A stretch of 64,000 bases of DNA from Betaproteobacteria bacterium HGW-Betaproteobacteria-1 (GTDB lineage: Bacteria > Pseudomonadota > Gammaproteobacteria > Burkholderiales > Methylophilaceae): positions 1-64,000 of the forward strand of contig PHCX01000008.1 of NCBI GenBank assembly GCA_002842435.1, read 5' to 3'. Made by a program: the position numbers and the translations under genes. How positions within the stretch are numbered: the stretch's first letter is position 1; every line of letters begins with the position of its first letter. Shown piece by piece: positions 9,030 to 19,691 of this stretch. The notes under the pieces were generated by a model. The model did no database searches. It was not told where the DNA came from and saw nothing but the letters and a program-made list of their open reading frames with translations.

Positions 9030-9784
9030 AGGCGCACCTCGATGCCATGGTCGCGCATATATTCCTTCGCTTGGCGCACAGTAAATTCGCCGTAGTGAAA
9101 AATACTGGCAGCCAGCACCGCATCGGCGCCGCCTTCCTGTACCCCTTCCACCAGATGCATCAAACTGCCGACGCCGCCGGACGCGATGATCGGCACGTCG
9201 ACCGCATCACTGATGGCGCGATTCAGCGGCAGGTTGAACCCGGTTTTTGTGCCATCCCTGTCCATACTGGTCACCAGCAATTCCCCGGCGCCCAGTTCGG
9301 TCATCTTGCGTGCCCATTCGACCGCATCCAGACCGGTTGGCTTGCGCCCGCCATGAGTGAACACTTCCCAGTGATCGCCGACCTGCTTGGCATCAATCGC
9401 AACGACTATGCATTGTGAGCCGAAGCGGCCAGCCGCATCGGCAACCAGTTGCGGATTAAGGACGGCAGATGTATTGATGCTGACCTTGTCAGCGCCGGCA
9501 TTCAGCAAACGGCGAACATCCTCGACCTCGCGTACGCCGCCACCTACTGTAAGGGGAATAAAAACCTGAGAAGCGACTTCTTCAATGATGTGCAATATCA
9601 AGCCACGGTTATCCGAGCTGGCAGTGATATCCAGAAACGTCAGCTCATCTGCGCCCTGGTCATCATAACGTTTGGCGATTTCTACCGGGTCGCCGGCATC
9701 TCGCAACTCAAGAAAGTTGACACCTTTGACAACGCGGCCATCGGTCACATCCAGGCAGGGAATGATGCGCTTGGCCAGCCCCAT
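9026..9784 (-). CDS. hisF: Imidazole glycerol phosphate synthase, cyclase subunit
   Basis: HisF forms imidazole glycerol phosphate and AICAR from PRFAR with ammonia supplied by HisH. The 252-aa TIM barrel has catalytic Asp in [14 protein letters not shown] near residue 11 and in VVAIDAKQ near residue 130, and the phosphate-binding ASGGVGS loop. It overlaps the hisA stop by 1 bp and hisI by 4 bp, within the compact hisBHAFIE run. Confidence 0.98.
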   Translation of the reverse strand: MGLAKRIIPCLDVTDGRVVKGVNFLELRDAGDPVEIAKRYDDQGADELTFLDITASSDNRGLILHIIEEVASQVFIPLTVGGGVREVEDVRRLLNAGADKVSINTSAVLNPQLVADAAGRFGSQCIVVAIDAKQVGDHWEVFTHGGRKPTGLDAVEWARKMTELGAGELLVTSMDRDGTKTGFNLPLNRAISDAVDVPIIASGGVGSLMHLVEGVQEGGADAVLAASIFHYGEFTVRQAKEYMRDHGIEVRL

Positions 9785-10527
9785 TATTGGTCACTCAATT
9801 CGTCTGCCAATTTCTGGGCAGCAGCAAAGTCGAGGGAACCTTCGTAAATCGCACGCCCGGTAATGGCGCCCATGATACCTTCCGACTCGACTGCGCAGAG
9901 TCGCTTGACGTCTTCCAGATTGGTGATGCCACCGCTGGCAATCACCGGGATGTGCAGGGCTTGAGCCAATTGCACAGTCGCTTCGATATTGACGCCGGTC
10001 AACATGCCATCACGGCCGATATCAGTGTAGATCACGGCTTCGACGCCGTAATCCTCAAATTTCTTTGCCAGATCGACGACGTCATGCCCGGTCAGCTTGG
10101 ACCAGCCATCAACCGCGACCTTGCCGTCCTTGGCATCGAGCCCGACCATGATATGGCCCGGAAAGGCATCGCAGGCTTCATGCAGAAAGCCCGGGCTCTT
10201 GACTGCAGCAGTACCGATAATGATATAGGTCACACCGTTATCCAGATAACGCTCGATGGTTTCCAGATCGCGAATACCGCCACCCAACTGGATGGGAATA
10301 TCACCACCGACGGCATCGACAATAGCCTTGATTGCGCCTTCATTGACCGGCTTGCCAGCAAAGGCGCCATTCAGATCGACCAGATGCAATCGCTTGCCGC
10401 CCTGGTCGACCCAATGGCGAGCCATCGCGCCCGGATCTTCGGAAAAGACAGTGGCATCTTCCATCATGCCTTGCTTGAGCCTTACACAGTGGCCGTCCTT
10501 GAGGTCAATGGCGGGTATGATCAACAT
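9784..10527 (-). CDS. hisA: ProFAR isomerase (HisA)
   Basis: Amadori isomerisation of ProFAR to PRFAR in histidine synthesis. A start at 10527 ([16 protein letters not shown]) gives 247 aa and puts the catalytic Asp at residue 8. Upstream in-frame codons to 10575 encode no conserved sequence and would run into the hisH end. The second catalytic Asp lies in [14 protein letters not shown]. The half-barrel repeat with HisF is visible in the phosphate-binding ASGGI loops. Confidence 0.97.
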   Translation of the reverse strand: MLIIPAIDLKDGHCVRLKQGMMEDATVFSEDPGAMARHWVDQGGKRLHLVDLNGAFAGKPVNEGAIKAIVDAVGGDIPIQLGGGIRDLETIERYLDNGVTYIIIGTAAVKSPGFLHEACDAFPGHIMVGLDAKDGKVAVDGWSKLTGHDVVDLAKKFEDYGVEAVIYTDIGRDGMLTGVNIEATVQLAQALHIPVIASGGITNLEDVKRLCAVESEGIMGAITGRAIYEGSLDFAAAQKLADELSDQ

Positions 10528-10556
10528 GATTATTTCAACACATTCAATTAACGAAA

Positions 10557-11201
10557 TTAAGCTCGCCCATTCCACCGGGCAAAATTGGACAGAAGTTGCA
10601 AGCCAGCATGCTGGCTTTTCTCGGGGTGAAACTGCACAGCGAAAATATTATCCTGTGCCACCACCGAGGTAAAGCGCGCCGGATATTCGCTATACCCAGC
10701 GACAATTTCCTGATTGTCCGGCACCACATAGTAACTGTGCACATAATAAAACCGCTCGCCATCAGGTATTCCCTGCCACATGGCATGCTGCATCGTCTGG
10801 TAGACCTGATTCCAGCCCATGTGCGGAACCTTCAGCTTATGACCGACGGCATCGTGCATCTCGGCTTTGACGAACTTGACGACATTGCCCGGCAAGATAC
10901 CGAGTCCGGCAGCATTGCCCTCCTCGCTATGCTCGAACAGCAACTGCAGACCGATACATATGCCCAGAAATGGTTTGCTGGCGGCCGCACGCACGACAGC
11001 ATCGCGCAAACCGCGCATATTGAGCTCACGCATACAATCCGGCATCGCACCCTGACCTGGAAATACCACGCGCTCCGCCGCATCGATTTGCGACGGATCA
11101 CTGGTGACAACAACCTGTTTGTCGGGCGCAACATGCTCCAGCGCTTTGGACACGGAACGTAGATTTCCCATGCCGTAATCGACAACCGCGATATCAATCA
11201 T
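10557..11201 (-). CDS. hisH: Imidazole glycerol phosphate synthase, glutaminase subunit
   Basis: Class I glutamine amidotransferase that feeds ammonia to HisF. The 214-aa protein starts with [12 protein letters not shown], has the nucleophile Cys in [13 protein letters not shown], the oxyanion-side [10 protein letters not shown] loop, and the His/Glu pair in VQFHPEKSQ. It follows hisB by 43 bp and precedes hisA by 29 bp. Confidence 0.98.
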   Translation of the reverse strand: MIDIAVVDYGMGNLRSVSKALEHVAPDKQVVVTSDPSQIDAAERVVFPGQGAMPDCMRELNMRGLRDAVVRAAASKPFLGICIGLQLLFEHSEEGNAAGLGILPGNVVKFVKAEMHDAVGHKLKVPHMGWNQVYQTMQHAMWQGIPDGERFYYVHSYYVVPDNQEIVAGYSEYPARFTSVVAQDNIFAVQFHPEKSQHAGLQLLSNFARWNGRA

Positions 11202-11244
11202 AATTTAGTCTGCAACGAACCTTAATTTGCAACAACCCAAGGAT

Positions 11245-11832
11245 CTATAGAGCGCCCTTGGTAGAGGGCATAATACCAGCCATGCGGGCATCCGCTTGCA
11301 CTGCCATGCGCAGCGCGCGACCAAAAGCCTTGAATATGGTTTCTGCCTGATGGTGAGCATTGTCGCCGCGCAGGTTATCAATATGCAAAGTAAGCTGCGC
11401 GTGATTGACAAAGCCCTGGAAGAACTCATGGATCAGGTCGACATCAAAATCCCCGATACGAGCACGCGTGAATTCCACGCCGAATTCCAGGCCCGGACGA
11501 CCGGAAAGATCCAGCACCACTCTCGACAGCGCTTCATCCAGCGGCACATAGGCATGACCGTAACGGCAGATGCCTTTTTTGTCACCAATGGCCTTGGCAA
11601 AAGCCTGACCAAGGGTAATACCGATATCCTCGACAGTGTGATGCGCATCGATATGCAGATCGCCCTTTGCTTGCACACTGATATCCATCATGCCGTGACG
11701 GGCGATCTGATCCAGCATGTGATCAAGGAAGGCCAAACCTGTGGAGAATTTGGATACACCCGCGCCGTCCAGATTGATGGAGACGCTGATCTGGGTTTCC
11801 AGAGTGTTACGACTGACTTCAGCAATACGCAT
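11245..11832 (-). CDS. hisB: Imidazoleglycerol-phosphate dehydratase
   Basis: The manganese-dependent dehydratase of histidine synthesis. The 195-aa monofunctional form has the three metal-binding His-rich motifs: [29 protein letters not shown] and [17 protein letters not shown]. It is preceded on its strand by the hps gene and a strong terminator, so hisB and the downstream his genes probably need their own promoter in the 98 bp before the start, or readthrough. Confidence 0.97.
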   Translation of the reverse strand: MRIAEVSRNTLETQISVSINLDGAGVSKFSTGLAFLDHMLDQIARHGMMDISVQAKGDLHIDAHHTVEDIGITLGQAFAKAIGDKKGICRYGHAYVPLDEALSRVVLDLSGRPGLEFGVEFTRARIGDFDVDLIHEFFQGFVNHAQLTLHIDNLRGDNAHHQAETIFKAFGRALRMAVQADARMAGIMPSTKGAL

Positions 11833-11863
11833 AATCGAATTTTACTACGTAAGTGGGTTACAC

Positions 11864-11907
11864 AAATAAAAACCGCCACAAAACATCATGAATTGTTTTG
11901 CGGCGGT
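11864..11907 (-). terminator. Strong intrinsic terminator after hps
   Basis: On the minus strand a 14-bp stem (11894-11907 with 11872-11885, one G-T wobble) encloses an 8-nt loop and is followed directly by TTTTATTT. It lies 23 bp beyond the hps stop and 40 bp before the hisB start. It should therefore end the hps transcript inside the his cluster. Confidence 0.88.
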
Positions 11908-11930
11908 CCGAAGTTTGCTACTGGGAGATA

Positions 11931-12614
11931 TTAGCTGAACAGCTTCTTCAACCAGCCCAACAAACCACCGCCAGCAGCAGCACCATCACGAGCCAAGCCA
12001 GTGATTTCAGCAGCAGCGGCAGCCGGATCAGCAGCACCGTAGATCGCAGCGCCAGCAACGATGATGTCAGCACCAGCGTCCTTCACTTGCTTGACGGTTG
12101 CTGGTTTGACACCACCGGCAACAGAGATTTTCAAACCGGTATTCAGGCTTGCAACCAGAGCCAGGTCAGAGAATGGAGTTTGACCTGCAGCCTGTTGGTC
12201 CAGACCAGTGTGAACACCGATGATGTGTGCACCCAGTTTGGCAGCTTCCTTGGTACGTGTGGCCTTGTCTTCAACGTTGATCAGGTCAACTTGTGCTTCC
12301 TTGCCATACTTGTTGGCAACATCGACGACGCCTTTGATGGTACCCAGGTCAGCAGTACCCAGAACGGTACAAATGTCAGCACCTGCCTTGTAGAAAGGCT
12401 CAGCTTCATAGTAACCGGCATCCATGGTCTTCAGGTCAACCAGAATCTTGTTGTTCGGGAACTTGGCACGCAAGGTTTCCAGCAACTTGATACCGTTGTG
12501 TTTGATACATGGGGTACCAATTTCAAGAATGTCTACATGCGGGGCGACTTTGCTGGCCAGTGCAACAGTTGCGTCAAAATCCAGAGAGTCTAATGCCATT
12601 TGGGTTAGTGCCAC
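11931..12614 (-). CDS. hps: 3-hexulose-6-phosphate synthase
   Basis: Key enzyme of the ribulose monophosphate pathway: condenses formaldehyde with ribulose 5-phosphate to hexulose 6-phosphate. The 227-aa TIM barrel of the OMP-decarboxylase superfamily shows EIGTPCIKHNG, the catalytic DLKTMDAGYYEAE and the phosphate-binding VAGGVKP and VAGAAIYG. The start is GTG at 12614, set by GGAGG 8 nt upstream. It has a long leader (178 bp from hisC) and its own terminator, so it is a separate transcription unit inside the his cluster. Compared with family lengths near 210, the C-terminus carries an extra Gly-rich linker and LLGWLKKLFS. The isomerase gene (phi/hxlB) is not in the window. Confidence 0.96.
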   Translation of the reverse strand: MALTQMALDSLDFDATVALASKVAPHVDILEIGTPCIKHNGIKLLETLRAKFPNNKILVDLKTMDAGYYEAEPFYKAGADICTVLGTADLGTIKGVVDVANKYGKEAQVDLINVEDKATRTKEAAKLGAHIIGVHTGLDQQAAGQTPFSDLALVASLNTGLKISVAGGVKPATVKQVKDAGADIIVAGAAIYGAADPAAAAAEITGLARDGAAAGGGLLGWLKKLFS

Positions 12615-12707
12615 GATAATTCCTCCACTCTAAATAACAAGGGTTGTGCGGTTTTGTTTTGTTAACCGCGTAATGATACATTTTTTCTGGATTTTGGGGG
12701 AATTTTC

Positions 12708-12755
12708 GTATTTTTCGCCGAAAAATACACAATTCGCCAGAATTTACAGAAATTC
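12708..12755 (-). promoter_or_regulatory. Two dyads upstream of hps, possible operators
   Basis: In the 178-bp hisC-hps gap there are two inverted repeats. One is a perfect 9-bp dyad with 3-nt centre (GTATTTTTC/GAAAAATAC, 12708-12728). The other is a 6-bp dyad with 4-nt centre (GAATTT/AAATTC, 12740-12755). Neither is followed by a T-run on the minus strand, which argues against simple terminators. A TATCAT -10-like hexamer (12673-12678) lies downstream, but I see no good -35. Regulatory function is inference. Confidence 0.4.
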
Positions 12756-12791
12756 CGGCAAGCTCTTGCAAAAGCGCCTTAGCCTAATCAA

Positions 12792-13853
12792 CTAGGGCAA
12801 TATCTCGCGCATAGCCATCAGCAACTGCTGATTCTGGCTGTCCGTACCGATAGTGATGCGCAAATAAGGTGCTATGCGTGCAGGTTTACTGAAGTGACGA
12901 ACAATGATATTGCGATCACGCAACTTTGCCGTCAGCTCCGCACCATCATGCTCGGCATGTCTGGCAAAAATGAAATTGGCGCCCGAAGGGAGCACATCAA
13001 AGCCAAGCTTGCGCATTTCTGCCACCAGATGCTCACGAGAGGCGATGACTTTCTGCCGGGTCATCTCGAAGTATTCAACATCTTCCATCGCTGCCACGGC
13101 ACCGGCCAACGCCAGACTGTCGACCGGATAGGAGTTGAAACTGTCCTTGACGCGAATCAGCCCCTCGATCAGACCCTGATGCCCGAGCGCATAACCGACA
13201 CGCAAGCCGGCCAATGAACGTGCCTTGGACAGTGTGTGTGTGACCAGCAGATTGGGATAGCGATCGACCAAACCGGCGGCAGACTCGGCACCGAAATCCA
13301 CATAGGCTTCATCGATGACGACGACGGATTCGGTGTTGGCCTGCAGCAAACGCTCAATATCAGCCAACGGAAGCGGAATACCGGTCGGCGCATTGGGGTT
13401 GGGGAAAATGATGCCGCCATTGGGCTTCAGATAATCATCGACATTGATCTCAAACCGCTCGTTGAGCGCAACGGTTTCGTAGGATATGCCATACAGGCCG
13501 CAATACACCGGATAGAAACTGTAACTGATGTCCGGGAACAGCAAGGGTGCCTGATGCTTGAGCAATGCCTGGAATACATGTGCCAGCACTTCATCAGAAC
13601 CGTTACCGACGAAGACCTGCTGTGGCTGCAAGCCATGGAAATTGGCAATCGCAGCTTTCAAACGATCAGAATTGGGGTCGGGATAAAGTCGCAACGACTC
13701 TCCCACGGCCGCACGCAAGGCTTCCAGCACCTTGGGGCTGGGGCCATAGGGATTCTCATTGGTGTTGAGCTTGACCAGATTACTGAGCTTGGGCTGCTCG
13801 CCCGGCACATAAGGTGTCAATCCATGCACCACTTCACTCCAGTAGCGACTCAT
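12792..13853 (-). CDS. hisC: Histidinol-phosphate aminotransferase
   Basis: PLP-dependent class I/II aminotransferase converting imidazole-acetol phosphate to histidinol phosphate. The 353-aa product has [16 protein letters not shown] near the start, the FPNPNAPTG motif, the PLP Asp/Tyr in [10 protein letters not shown] and the PLP Lys in [11 protein letters not shown] near residue 210. It begins 9 bp after the hisD stop. It is the last gene before the hps insertion in the cluster. Confidence 0.97.
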   Translation of the reverse strand: MSRYWSEVVHGLTPYVPGEQPKLSNLVKLNTNENPYGPSPKVLEALRAAVGESLRLYPDPNSDRLKAAIANFHGLQPQQVFVGNGSDEVLAHVFQALLKHQAPLLFPDISYSFYPVYCGLYGISYETVALNERFEINVDDYLKPNGGIIFPNPNAPTGIPLPLADIERLLQANTESVVVIDEAYVDFGAESAAGLVDRYPNLLVTHTLSKARSLAGLRVGYALGHQGLIEGLIRVKDSFNSYPVDSLALAGAVAAMEDVEYFEMTRQKVIASREHLVAEMRKLGFDVLPSGANFIFARHAEHDGAELTAKLRDRNIIVRHFSKPARIAPYLRITIGTDSQNQQLLMAMREILP

Positions 13854-13862
13854 GGTTTGACC

Positions 13863-15161
13863 CTAGTCTTTCAGACGATACTCGGCGGAGCGTGCGTGTG
13901 CCTGCAAGCCTTCACCATAAGCCAGTGTAGCAGCGACCTTGCCCAGTTTTTGCGCACCGACCGGGGACACCATGATCAGGCTGGAGCGCTTCTGGAAATC
14001 ATATACCCCCAGCGGCGATGAGAAGCGTGCTGTGCGGGAAGTCGGCAGCACGTGATTGGGACCGGCACAGTAGTCGCCAAGCGCCTCGCAAGTATTGCGC
14101 CCCATGAAAATGGCGCCGGCATGCTTGATCTTCTTGCTGTAAGCCAACGGGTCTTCAACCGACAGTTCCAGGTGCTCGGGTGCGATGTAGTTGGCGATGG
14201 ATGCAGCTTCATCCATATCCCTGACCTGAATCAGCGCGCCGCGACCTTCCAGTGACGTACGGATGATCTCCTTACGCGGCATCTCTTCAACCAGTCGCTC
14301 TATGCTCGCTGCGACCTTGTCCAAAAATTCGGCGTCGGGTGACAACAGGATGGATTGCGCCAGTTCATCATGTTCTGCCTGTGAGAACAGATCCATGGCG
14401 ATCCAGTCCGGATCGGTCTTGCCGTCGCAGATCACGAGGATTTCCGATGGGCCTGCCACCATGTCGATACCGACGACACCGAACACGCGTCGCTTGGCAG
14501 CAGCCACGTAGGCATTGCCCGGACCGACGATCTTGTCTACCTGCGGCACGCTCTGGGTTCCATAGGCCAGTGCAGCCACGGCCTGTGCACCGCCGATGCA
14601 GAACACGCGGTCGACGCCGCATATCGCTGCGGCAGCCAGTACCAGCTGATTCTTTTCACCTGCCGGGGTCGGCACCACCATGATCAACTCTTCAACCCCC
14701 GCCACCTTGGCCGGGATTGCATTCATCAGAACGGAGGACGGATAGGCTGCCTTGCCGCCCGGCACATAAAGTCCGACGCGGTCGAGCGAAGTGACCTGCT
14801 GACCGAGCAAGGTGCCGTCTTCTTCGGTGTAGGACCAGGAAGACATCAACTGCTTCTCGTGGTAGATACGTACGCGATCTGCGGCTTCCTGCAAAGCCTG
14901 ACGCTGCTCCGCCGGCAGGCTGTCGAGCGCCTGCTGTAGTTCAGCCTGGGAGAGTTCCAGAGCGTTCATGTCAGCAACATCGAGACGGTCGAATTTGCGT
15001 GTGTATTCCAGCACAGCGTGGTCGCCGCGTTGTTTCACATCTCGCAGAATATCGGCGACAACAGCATCGACACTGTCATCCTGCGCCGTATCGAAAGCCA
15101 GCAGCGCTTTCAGTGCCTGCTCAAAATCCTGGTCGGTAGTCGAATAACGTCTGATCTTCAT
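13863..15161 (-). CDS. hisD: Histidinol dehydrogenase
   Basis: Zinc- and NAD-dependent enzyme for the last two oxidations of histidine synthesis. The start at 15161 ([14 protein letters not shown]) gives 432 aa, the family's size. The earlier in-frame extension to 15257 overlaps hisG and is not conserved in character. Seen motifs: [28 protein letters not shown], and the zinc His in [10 protein letters not shown]. The start codon overlaps the stop of an 18-codon ORF (15158-15214), and an AAAGGA ribosome-binding site precedes that stop. Confidence 0.97.
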   Translation of the reverse strand: MKIRRYSTTDQDFEQALKALLAFDTAQDDSVDAVVADILRDVKQRGDHAVLEYTRKFDRLDVADMNALELSQAELQQALDSLPAEQRQALQEAADRVRIYHEKQLMSSWSYTEEDGTLLGQQVTSLDRVGLYVPGGKAAYPSSVLMNAIPAKVAGVEELIMVVPTPAGEKNQLVLAAAAICGVDRVFCIGGAQAVAALAYGTQSVPQVDKIVGPGNAYVAAAKRRVFGVVGIDMVAGPSEILVICDGKTDPDWIAMDLFSQAEHDELAQSILLSPDAEFLDKVAASIERLVEEMPRKEIIRTSLEGRGALIQVRDMDEAASIANYIAPEHLELSVEDPLAYSKKIKHAGAIFMGRNTCEALGDYCAGPNHVLPTSRTARFSSPLGVYDFQKRSSLIMVSPVGAQKLGKVAATLAYGEGLQAHARSAEYRLKD

Positions 15162-15214
15162 TTGATCTTCATTTCCTTTGGTCCTGCTTGAGGTCCTGCT
15201 TGATTGGTGTTCAT
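15158..15214 (-). CDS. 18-codon ORF coupling hisG to hisD
   Basis: The ORF reads [18 protein letters not shown]. Its ATG overlaps the hisG stop as ATGA, and its TGA overlaps the hisD ATG as ATGA, so ribosomes could pass hisG to mini-ORF to hisD by re-initiation. It is made of two tandem duplications: a 12-bp unit (QAGP twice) and an 11-bp unit carrying the hisD start region twice. No database family can be claimed. It may be a translational coupler or only a by-product of the duplications. Confidence 0.35.
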   Translation of the reverse strand: MNTNQAGPQAGPKEMKIK

Positions 15215-15867
15215 TTCCCGGCGTTCTTTTTGCTTTCCACCGCACGGGCAAAATCATCCATGATCGGCTGCAACAGATTACGCTTGAGTTTGAGAGAAGC
15301 CTGATTGACGATGAGTCTGGAGCTGATCTCGCCCACCTCTTCCACCGCCTTCAGATTATTGGCGCGTAGCGTGCCGCCGGTACTGACCAGATCAACAATC
15401 GCATCTGCCAGACCGACCAGCGGGCCAAGCTCCATCGAACCATAAAGTTTGATGAGGTCGACATGCATACCCTTGTCGGCAAAGTGCTCGCGCGCAGTTT
15501 TCACATATTTGGTGACGACCTTCAGCCGCGCACCCTGACGGATGGAACCGAAATAGTCGAAATCCTCACGCACGGCAACCATCATCCTGCAGCGGGCGAT
15601 TTCCAGATCCAGCGGCTGGTAAAGCCCCTGACCGCCATGCTCGTTCAACACATCCTTGCCGGCGATACCCAGATCGGCGGCGCCATATTGCACATAAGTC
15701 GGCACATCGGTCGCACGCACGATGATCAGCCGCACATCATCCCGATTGGTCGGCAGGATCAGTTTGCGCGAAGTCTCCGGATCCTCCAGCGCCGTAATGC
15801 CGGCGGCTGCCAGCAAAGGCGTGGTCTCCTCAAAAATGCGGCCCTTGGATAAGGCAATCGTTATCAT
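15211..15867 (-). CDS. hisG: ATP phosphoribosyltransferase, short form
   Basis: First committed step of histidine synthesis: ATP plus PRPP to PR-ATP. The 218-aa length is the short HisG, which lacks the C-terminal regulatory domain and needs HisZ for activity and feedback control (family knowledge). No hisZ is in the window. It starts [18 protein letters not shown] and has the PRPP-binding [14 protein letters not shown]. Ten bp separate it from the murA remnant upstream. Confidence 0.97.
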   Translation of the reverse strand: MITIALSKGRIFEETTPLLAAAGITALEDPETSRKLILPTNRDDVRLIIVRATDVPTYVQYGAADLGIAGKDVLNEHGGQGLYQPLDLEIARCRMMVAVREDFDYFGSIRQGARLKVVTKYVKTAREHFADKGMHVDLIKLYGSMELGPLVGLADAIVDLVSTGGTLRANNLKAVEEVGEISSRLIVNQASLKLKRNLLQPIMDDFARAVESKKNAGK

Positions 15868-15877
15868 GTTATTCCTG

Positions 15878-17057
<1,180 letters not shown>

Positions 17058-17375
17058 TTAGCCCGCTACTTCCTGCAGCATCTTCTGCAATTCACCCTGT
17101 TCATAAAGGCTGCGCATGATGTCCGCACCCCCGACAAACTCGCCCTTGATGTAAAGCTGCGGGATGGTCGGCCAGTTTGCATATTGCTTGATGCCGTCAC
17201 GTATTGCCGGGTCCGCCAGCACATCGACAGCGACAAAATCCTTGAGGCCAGAGGCCTGCAGAATCTGCACCGCCAGACCGGAAAACCCGCACTGCGGAAA
17301 CTTGGGGCTGCCTTTCATGTAAAGCACCACCGGGTTTGACGTTACCTGATTCCTGATTAATTCCTGTGTATCCAT
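17058..17375 (-). CDS. grxD: Monothiol glutaredoxin, Grx4 family
   Basis: [2Fe-2S] cluster carrier protein. Start 17375 gives 105 aa; the CGFS active site is at residues 29-32 and the glutathione-binding WPTIPQLYIKGEFVGGADI follows. The frame is open further upstream, overlapping bolA, but that stretch has no glutaredoxin character. It lies immediately after a BolA-family gene. Monothiol glutaredoxins and BolA proteins form cluster-bridged heterodimers, so the pair is probably functional together (inference from family knowledge). Confidence 0.95.
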   Translation of the reverse strand: MDTQELIRNQVTSNPVVLYMKGSPKFPQCGFSGLAVQILQASGLKDFVAVDVLADPAIRDGIKQYANWPTIPQLYIKGEFVGGADIMRSLYEQGELQKMLQEVAG

Positions 17376-17397
17376 TTTCTGATTCTCCAAATTTTTC

Positions 17398-17646
17398 TTA
17401 ACTTGCCTGATATTGCTGCCAGGCTTCCGGGGTGAATGTGCGCATCGAAAGTGCGTGTATCTCTTCCCGCATACGGTCACCCAGAGCCTGATATACCAGT
17501 TGATGCTGCTGCACCATGTTCCTGCCGGCAAACTGCTGGCTGACGATCACCGCCTCAAAATGCTGGCCATCATCGCCCAGCACCTGGACGTAGTCACACG
17601 CCAGACCATGCCTGATATAGGTTTCCACTTCCATTGCACTCAACAT
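17398..17646 (-). CDS. ibaG: BolA/IbaG-family protein
   Basis: The 82-aa protein has the class II KH-like BolA fold: VETYIRHGLACDYVQVLGDDGQHF, then VSQQFAGRNMVQQHQLVYQAL with the conserved His, and a helical end. E. coli ibaG lies directly upstream of murA, and here only grxD intervenes. Likely role: partner of the monothiol glutaredoxin in iron-sulfur handling. It follows the ABC permease by 15 bp. Confidence 0.9.
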   Translation of the reverse strand: MLSAMEVETYIRHGLACDYVQVLGDDGQHFEAVIVSQQFAGRNMVQQHQLVYQALGDRMREEIHALSMRTFTPEAWQQYQAS

Positions 17647-17661
17647 ATATTGACCTTATCG

Positions 17662-18435
17662 CTATCCGCGTAATTTGTAACCGGACTTCAGCATGTGCAA
17701 AGCCAGCCATGCTATGGCAAAAAAGCTCAATGCAACAATGCTTAAACTCACCGCCGGTGACATATCACTCACGCCAAAAAACCCATACCTGAATCCGTCA
17801 ATGATATAGAAGAAAGGATTCAGGTGAGACACTTCCTGCCAGAAAGGCGGCAGCGAATGTATCGAATAAAAAACACCGGACAGGAATGACAGCGGCATGA
17901 TGATGAAATTCTGAAACGCCGCCATCTGATCGAATTTATCCGCCCACATACCGGCAATAATGCCGAATGCCCCGAGCAATGCACTGCCCAGAATGGTAAA
18001 TGCCAGCACCATTAGAGGATGGATGATGGGCAGATCGATAAAAAGAATCACGACCAGATAAATGCCTACGCCCACCACCAGACCGCGCGCTATTGCCGCA
18101 GCCAGAAATGCCAGAAAAAACTCCAGATAGGAAATCGGCGTCAGCAGCACGAATACCAGATTGCCCATAACCTTGGATTGAATCAGGCTGGACGAACTGT
18201 TGGCAAAGGCATTCTGCAGCACCGACATCATGATCAGGCCCGGGATCAGGAAGGAGGTGTAATTGACGCCATGCACCTGCACCCGACCTTCCAGCACATG
18301 CGAAAAGACCAGCAGATAAAGCAAGGCCGTCATCACCGGCGCAGCCACGGTCTGAAAGCTGACGCGCCAGAATCTGAGCAATTCCTTCTTGAACAAGGTC
18401 CATGGCCCGCGCATTTCTCTCGAGATCAGATTCAT
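17662..18435 (-). CDS. ABC-2 type transporter permease (YadH-like)
   Basis: The 257-aa six-TM permease of the ABC2 exporter family contains the typical LSGVFYSIHSLPPFWQ and the C-terminal HLNPFFYIIDGFRYGFFG signature seen in YadH/NodJ-type proteins. Its ATPase is encoded just upstream with a 4-bp overlap. The transported substrate is unknown. In betaproteobacteria this pair commonly follows the mla operon, so an envelope role is likely (inference). Confidence 0.92.
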   Translation of the reverse strand: MNLISREMRGPWTLFKKELLRFWRVSFQTVAAPVMTALLYLLVFSHVLEGRVQVHGVNYTSFLIPGLIMMSVLQNAFANSSSSLIQSKVMGNLVFVLLTPISYLEFFLAFLAAAIARGLVVGVGIYLVVILFIDLPIIHPLMVLAFTILGSALLGAFGIIAGMWADKFDQMAAFQNFIIMPLSFLSGVFYSIHSLPPFWQEVSHLNPFFYIIDGFRYGFFGVSDMSPAVSLSIVALSFFAIAWLALHMLKSGYKLRG

Positions 18436-19331
18436 GGCTGACCCACCAGATCGACAAACACGTCTTCCAGATCAGCTTCTATCAACTGCATATCTTCCAC
18501 CACGATATTCGCCTCGCGTATCTGCGATAGCACGCGCTCGACTTGCGCCACCTCGGTCAGGGCCAGCATATACTCGTTACCCTCTTCATGTCGCAGCAAT
18601 GGACGCAACGTCTCGGGCAGTGCAGCAGAAAGCTTCAGCCTGAGATTCTTGCCGGGGATCTTCTTCAACAGATTCGCCGTGCTGTCCAGCGCTATTATCT
18701 GCCCCTGCTTCATCATGGCCACACGAGAGCACAAGGTCTCGGCTTCTTCCAGATAATGCGTGGTGAGGATGATGGTATGTCCCTCGCGATTCAGTCGCTT
18801 GATGAACTCCCACATCATCTGACGCAATTCGACATCGACACCTGCAGTCGGCTCATCCAGCACGATCACTGGCGGTTTATGTACCAGCGCCTGGGCAATC
18901 AACGCACGGCGCTTCATGCCCCCGGAGAGTTTGCGCATATTGGTATGCGCCTTATCCGCCAAGCCCAGACATTCAATAATCTCGTCCACCCAGGCATCGT
19001 TTTCCGGCCCCAGGCCAAAATAGCCTGCCTGAAAGCGCAGCATCTCGCGCACATTGAAGAATGGGTCAAACACCAATTCCTGCGGCACCACGCCGAGCGT
19101 ATGCCTGGCCTGTCGATATTGCGTCTGCACATCAAAACCCATCACCGATAACCTTCCGCTGGTCGGACGGATCAATCCCGCCAGCAAATTGATCAGGGTC
19201 GACTTGCCGGCGCCGTTAGGCCCGAGCAAGGCGAAGAACTCGCCCTGCTCAATCGCCAGGTCTATGCCTCGGAGGGCCTGCAAGTTGCCATAATGCTTCT
19301 GCACCTGCTCAATTTTAATTGCGGGAATCAT
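18432..19331 (-). CDS. ABC transporter ATP-binding protein (YadG-like)
   Basis: The 299-aa ATPase has Walker A GPNGAGKST near residues 38-46, Q-loop VVPQELVFDP, signature LSGGMKRRALIAQAL, and Walker B VIVLDEPTAGVD. A ~70-residue C-terminal extension is typical of YadG/NodI-type exporters. It overlaps its permease by 4 bp and lies 31 bp after mlaB, so it probably belongs to the same transcript as the phospholipid transport genes. Confidence 0.94.
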   Translation of the reverse strand: MIPAIKIEQVQKHYGNLQALRGIDLAIEQGEFFALLGPNGAGKSTLINLLAGLIRPTSGRLSVMGFDVQTQYRQARHTLGVVPQELVFDPFFNVREMLRFQAGYFGLGPENDAWVDEIIECLGLADKAHTNMRKLSGGMKRRALIAQALVHKPPVIVLDEPTAGVDVELRQMMWEFIKRLNREGHTIILTTHYLEEAETLCSRVAMMKQGQIIALDSTANLLKKIPGKNLRLKLSAALPETLRPLLRHEEGNEYMLALTEVAQVERVLSQIREANIVVEDMQLIEADLEDVFVDLVGQP

Positions 19332-19362
19332 TCGGGATTTACGAGGCCTCAGCCCCAGGAGA

Positions 19363-19671
19363 TCAATGGCCAGCCGGGGAATCTGCGGCTTGCGGCAGAA
19401 AATCGAAAACGCCGTAAAGTGACGCCAGGCTTAGCAGATTCGCTGGCAGATTGCTGTATGTGAGACTACATTGGTTGCCACGAGCCTGGCGCATCCACTC
19501 GAAAAGCAGGCTGATTGCTACCGAGTCAACCTCCGTCACGCCCGACAGATCAACCTCGAGTTCCTTGGCACCATCAACCACAATGTCCTGTGCCAGCAGA
19601 CGTTCAACATCATCCAGCAGCAAATTGCCGCTGACCAGCCATCTTCCATCGTTTTGAGTAATATCAGCCAC
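19363..19671 (-). CDS. mlaB: STAS-domain protein MlaB
   Basis: A 102-aa STAS-domain subunit that binds and activates the MlaF ATPase in the phospholipid transport complex. The segment ELEVDLSGVTEVDSVAISLL matches the STAS core with its Ser. It is the last gene of the minus-strand mlaFEDCB set and starts 20 bp after mlaC. Confidence 0.9.
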   Translation of the reverse strand: MADITQNDGRWLVSGNLLLDDVERLLAQDIVVDGAKELEVDLSGVTEVDSVAISLLFEWMRQARGNQCSLTYSNLPANLLSLASLYGVFDFLPQAADSPAGH

Positions 19672-19691
19672 GGCAGTAATTTCGCGGAGCG

